From Brevipalpus yothersi (lineage: Eukaryota; Arthropoda; Arachnida; Trombidiformes; Tenuipalpidae): a stretch of 64,000 bases of DNA. How positions within the stretch are numbered: position 1 is the first letter of the stretch; each line of letters starts with the position of its first letter. Below are positions 59,463 to 64,000 of this stretch, one piece after another. The position numbers were made by a program, and so were the translations under genes. The stretch lies in NCBI GenBank assembly GCA_003956705.1, contig QZCP01000116.1:51087-115086 (forward strand), given 5' to 3'. The notes beneath the pieces were generated by a model. The model was not told the origin of the DNA. It saw only the letters and a list, made by a program, of their open reading frames with translations, and did not search any database.

Positions 59463-60113
59463 ATGGTCAGACGCATCAAATATATTGATCCTATCAAAAC
59501 CACTTCCCAAATCCCATCACTCAATGGCTTCGAGACCGTGGAGGAGATGATGCTGAATGTTGATTATACTATTAAAGACATCCCAGCCAAGGCAGAATTG
59601 GACACTAATGCTCGTCTCTTAATAACATCTCATATCAAAAAAGGTCTCTTTCCAGTTGTGAGTGCACACAACCTATCACTCATTTTCGAACATATTCCTT
59701 GTCTGGCTCCTGGCCGAAAAGATCCACACATTTGCATTTTTTGCCAAACGGTTATACATGGACGTGGTAAATACATACAGCACGTACAAAGGATCCACAC
59801 TGGCTGTGAGATCGAATGCAAAACATGCAAGATAGTCAAACCCGATGAGTACTCATACAATAGACATATGAACCACTGTCATGGCAAAACCAAGAACATG
59901 AGGCTCATATGTTCAAAAGCAAAGTTCACACAAGATGAAAGATGCCTACTTGTGGTTAGAGAATGCTTTGAAGCAATTGTCACACATAAACAAGACAAGA
60001 ATATTGCTTTCAATCGAATTGGCAAGCTTTCGGTAAAACGTAAACTTGAAGGGGAAGAAGAGGAAACACCAGTAGATAACTCTAATGGACATACTAGTAT
60101 CACGAACAAATGA
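59463..60113 (+). CDS. two-C2H2-finger protein, possible element-encoded (216 aa)
   Basis: An intact 216-codon frame, MVRRIKYIDPIKTTSQIPSL onward, with no introns. Two classical fingers lie in tandem: residues of about 91-112 (CIFCQTVIHGRGKYIQHVQR, then IH; C-x2-C-x12-H-x4-H) and about 119-140 (CKTCKIVKPDEYSYNRHMNH, then CH; C-x2-C-x12-H-x4-H). The C-terminus is basic and acidic (SVKRKLEGEEEETPVDNSNG) as in a nuclear protein. A DNA- or RNA-binding role follows from the fingers. It is the only unbroken frame in a patch of decayed frames, which may mean recent insertion, retained function or chance. Element origin is inference; a host gene with a single coding exon is the alternative. Confidence 0.6.
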   Translation: MVRRIKYIDPIKTTSQIPSLNGFETVEEMMLNVDYTIKDIPAKAELDTNARLLITSHIKKGLFPVVSAHNLSLIFEHIPCLAPGRKDPHICIFCQTVIHGRGKYIQHVQRIHTGCEIECKTCKIVKPDEYSYNRHMNHCHGKTKNMRLICSKAKFTQDERCLLVVRECFEAIVTHKQDKNIAFNRIGKLSVKRKLEGEEEETPVDNSNGHTSITNK

Positions 60114-61210
60114 CATACATATTCTTCGCCATACTCCCTAACTCGCGTTTTTCAATACTTGTCTTCATGCATGTTTCACTGTTGATTACATTCATTCTCA
60201 CACATCTGCATACACAAAATCTACTACATTCTTCATCGTTCGATCAGACTCGCTGTGATATTTTTACAAAGTCTTTCACTACATACACATAATTCACTAT
60301 TCACCTTACTTTACCTTGTAAAACCCTTCCATCCATTACTAGCCGATCTCTACTCCTGAGTAGAACAGATCACTTTTCTCTTCTCTATCAATTTTTCGCA
60401 GCCCATCACCATTAGTCTCATAACGAGATGAACAGCAACGATCCACTGAACTTTACTAGATTTACAAATCTGAGACAGAAAAAGCAGTGAGAATTACACT
60501 GCAAAAGACGTATTGCTCAGTAAAAAGGAATGACACATTCGCAATATACATCAAATTAATCCTCCAATTCTTTTCATAACTCGGGGTTGAAAGAGCAAAT
60601 GGTCTGAAGCCGAAAGGCGAGAAAAGATCAGGAAATGATTAGGTGTCTGCCAATGATGGGAAAGCTGAAGCTGACCGCTATGGCAGCACCCGCCAGGGTG
60701 AAACCACCTTGATACATCAACTTGGAACCTTGAGCCTAGTTTTTAACTTTCTGATGTCACTGACCTGTGAGCAGTGTTACATAAGTTACCTGGAAGAGAG
60801 AGAGAGAGAGGCCAGAGGTCAGCCACAGAAAAAGAGAGCTTTTGACCTAGAAAAAGAAATTGGCTCTCTTTTCCGTTTGCCCGATGAGAGGCTGAAAATA
60901 GACATTGAAGCAGGATATATGGGCTCTAAGTTTATGTTGATTACACTGCATAGTGGCCTCTGTTCAGGGAGAGAAAATTGAACAACAAACTTAAATCACC
61001 AAGTCACTTCAAGTCTATGGGTTGATGCAGAGGATCAAATGATGAACCATCCGAGTACGTTGGAAAGTTTATGGAAGCTGCTGAGTTTACATCGGGTGGG
61101 AATGACCTGAATAAGGGTCGAGGGCACTCGAAAATTGGCCCAGTTCTAGGAAATTGCGTTCTAGTTGAAATGATTGTAGATTTTGTTTGCTTGTAGCATA
61201 CAATCAAAGG
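60114..61210. other. downstream part of the decayed-frame patch
   Basis: An open frame at 60643-60981 (plus; KKRAFDLEKEIGSLFRLPDE) contains a GA-rich low-complexity stretch and lacks clear start context. It may be another fragment of the same element or chance. Nothing else is supported. Confidence 0.3.
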
Positions 61211-64000
61211 CTTTCGATGCTCAGCTATTCAGAGTGGATGAATGTACCTGTGTCTGGTATTCTTTTATATTCTCTAAAAACTATGATCACCATTTACTCT
61301 TAGTGTTTTGCTATTTATTCTCAAAAGTTTTTATGAATTAAAGCACAAAGTTTTCTCACATCTCAACAAAGTGCGATCATAACATTAAAGTTATCGTTTA
61401 AATTACAAATAATTCCAAATGAATCCAAGAAGGTAATACTGCACATAAACTTTATTCTTTCAATTATGTTTTCGCAAAAAAATCTTCTTACATTGTAAGA
61501 GGTTGAAAAAAATAGGTACAAAAAGATATATCTATAGAGAAACTTTGTTCATTTCATTCCCAATTATTTGAGGTTTTTTTCTTCTCTCCTATCAACTGAT
61601 CAGACACTTTAATAGCTCCCCAAAAATTAACTTGAGCATCAGCCCAAATGATTTGTAATCAACCGATTAATACATAAATTTTTTCAACCTCCATGATCAC
61701 CCTATTTAGTGTATTTGATACACTCAATAGTAAATGTGATGCTCATCAAAATCACTACCAAAAAGAAATAAATTAGATGATATTTTCATTTATTGAAAAT
61801 TTTTCCTTTTTGTTTCAATTAATATTGACTGGCAAAGAGAAAATATTCTGTTCCAAAATCAGAAGCCTAAAGTCAGATAGGTTGATCAAACTCATCTTTA
61901 GACCATATTAAAATCTTTATCCTCACTTGTTGCCTCTTTTTCTCTCTCATGATCATGATCATCGAGATATCCAATTTCTTATTCTTATTGGATGCTCTCT
62001 TATTTGTTCTCCTCTATTTTTAATTTTTTTTTCTCTCATCTCTCAATCTCATCAACGTCATTTTATCATCATCATTTCCACTTCTTCCCCCTCTCTCCAT
62101 CCATCCTCCTGGTTGATATACCAACTTACACACTAGCACTTCACCATTATTATTCGGCTATAACTGTAAATGATGATGTGCCCATCTAACCATGGCCGGT
62201 CAAAGTGGGAGAGAGGGAGGCAAAAATTGGAAGAAAAAAGGTGAAGAGGATACAGAGCGTACCAATTTGAATATGATGATGGAGAGAAAGAAAATATTAG
62301 ATGAGAAAAAGTAAGAAAATATTCCAAATAGAGGGCATCCGATGGTGATGAGATATGTGTGTATATGTGTGTATATATAAATGTTTACCAAAAAATGTAG
62401 AGAAGAGCGATAAAAATTTTTGGCCCACTGATGACCGGCATCATAGCCCATTATCAAAAGTCATAAACAGGTGAGACCAATGATGAGAGCTTTTTGTTTC
62501 GGAAATTCTCAAAACATTACAATACTCTACTTCCAGGTATGAGAAAGAGAGGAAGAGATAGAGAGAAAGAGAATAAAAAAATTTGTTTTCTTTGCTCTCA
62601 TCATTTAAAATTAACAAGAAAAATAGAAGAAATCCTCCTTCAACACCCATCCATCCATCTATCCAACATCAATCCATCTATCCATCCATATACGATTTTT
62701 CCGCATCATCTTGATCCTTCCACCAAGCCCATCAAAGTTGAGCCCTTTCGGTCAATCTTGATGTGGACAGTTGATCAAGCGGGTATTTGAATACAGACAC
62801 ACACACATATGTACATGTATATACCCACTGTTAACTTTGTTCACCTGATAGGCGATAGCGGAAATCAAAATTCATTCAAATCATTTAGCCAAGACAATTA
62901 GAACAAAAATTTTGTAAATTCCAAAACATTATCATTTTAACAGGAAAAAGCAAAATATTTTGTGTGTGTGTGTTTGTGAATTACTGACATGATGGCATAC
63001 ACACACACATCACATTTGAATGTTTAAATGAGGCGAAAATGAGGTGCAATATATATATATACATGTATATTTGTTTGCCTCAATCATCATCATTCGAATT
63101 AAAATCATTTGAAAGTTGAAATGTTAACTAACATACAAAGATGATGATTTTCACCACCCACTTGGACCATTGAGAGGTGGATATAGAGGTGCCTCTTTCT
63201 CTCTATCTCTCGCCAGGTCCCAAGTCAAGCGGTTCCACTAATCACTCTTGAACACTGATCATTGAGATGATGAAAAGTGAAATGTTCAGGTAAAGTGAAG
63301 TAAAAGAAAAAGAGGAAAAAAAAAAGTTTCCGACAGAATCGGTTACAAAAATCAGTTCACTGTGCTGATTTGTGATTCCTGTTCTCTTTTAAAATTTCTA
63401 TCTCTTTTCTATCTATCTCATGAACGCCCAAAATTGGGATTCAACTTCATCAAATCATCAAAAGAATGTATGTTATTTTTCCGTCAGATTTTATGGACAA
63501 AATAAGGTCCAAATATTGATGACAGGCAGACAGGCTGGTACAGTTTGAACAATCGATTATACATTATATCTGATCATAAAAATTTTCTACCTTCTTACTC
63601 AATTGGAAGTGGAAAAAGCGAACAGCAGCGAGAAGGTGTATTACATATATGTGTACGCGTACTCTTTTCATGCAAATCAATTCTGCAAATTAGTGCCATT
63701 CCATAAGTCAGGTAGCTTCTCATGGGGTATTGGGATTGATTATGATTGAAAAATTTTGGCTAACTGTAGCAGAATGTATCTCCATAAAATTGAAACAAAA
63801 CAGATTGATATTAATCGTTCATCATTTGAAATTACATTTCTCTCTCTCTCACAGATACACTTGGAATTCTCAGAATCTTTCAAGAAATCAAACCCTTTTT
63901 TGGAATTTCAATGATAAAAATGATGGACTCTGTTTACAATCTGCATTTTTGGGTGCGAAAAAGAGCGGAAACATCATGTACACATAAATATATACAGGGT
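61211..64000. other. non-coding simple-sequence-rich DNA
   Basis: No gene is supported. CT-rich blocks at about 61930-62100, ATCC/ATCT repeats at about 62647-62690, TGTG/ATAT mixed repeats at 62350-62380, (TG)n at 62961-62972, (CA)n near 63000-63010 and (TA)n at 63052-63062. Confidence 0.45.

Noticed and set aside
1..64000. tRNA, rRNA and other structured RNA genes
   Set aside because: No cloverleaf with A and B boxes or rRNA-like stretch was noticed by eye on either strand; a covariance-model scan could not be run.

Overview
The window is nuclear DNA of a small-genome arthropod, most likely an acariform (astigmatid) mite. The support is AT-rich non-coding DNA with abundant (CT/GA)n and (CA)n tracts, short GT-AG introns of mostly about 60-250 bp, animal genes such as beta-spectrin, PDCD11/RRP5, ALDH and ACOX, and a secreted trypsin-fold protein that has lost its catalytic residues, a class well known from parasitic and dust mites. 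No sequence search was possible, so the taxon is an inference.

Layout. (1) 1-8382, minus: beta-spectrin copy 1, cut by the left window edge inside its PH domain. (2) 8383-11300: duplicated flank with zinc-finger-like relics and a decayed serine-rich reading frame. (3) 11382-17654, minus: what looks like two large repeat-rich genes is best read as one six-exon gene for a secreted protein of 1917 residues. It has a signal peptide, about 14 cationic hydrophobic modules, four sheet-like repeats and seven Trp-rich modules. I recognise no family for it; it is the best candidate here for something undescribed. (4) 18509-21160: a segmental duplicate holding a broken third beta-spectrin copy joined to an exon-like fragment of an unknown gene. 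(5) 21919-29825, minus: complete beta-spectrin copy 2, nine exons, 2293 residues. (6) 29826-33800: microsatellite-rich, gene-poor DNA. (7) 33809-35977, plus: two small secreted-protein genes, a trypsin-fold pseudo-enzyme and a frameshifted helical protein. (8) 36841-38910, minus: ALDH1-type aldehyde dehydrogenase. (9) 40111-40578: a small membrane protein. (10) 41163-41883, plus: cytidine deaminase, convergent with (11) 42408-47049, minus: RRP5/PDCD11. (12) 47050-53402: gene-poor. (13) 53403-55532, plus: intronless peroxisomal acyl-CoA oxidase. (14) About 57.2-61 kb: a patch of decayed, compositionally unusual reading frames on both strands, including an intact two-zinc-finger frame, that looks like the remains of a mobile or viral element. 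(15) 61-64 kb: simple-sequence-rich non-coding DNA.

The genes do not form a pathway. The housekeeping genes (spectrin cytoskeleton, rRNA processing, pyrimidine salvage, aldehyde and fatty-acid oxidation) are interleaved with lineage-specific secreted genes. The dominant evolutionary story is local duplication: two long spectrin copies and one dead fragment, with a patchwork of near-identical and diverged segments that suggests gene conversion. Exon boundaries were assigned by hand from GT-AG sites and phase agreement; every multi-exon model given keeps frame unless stated otherwise.
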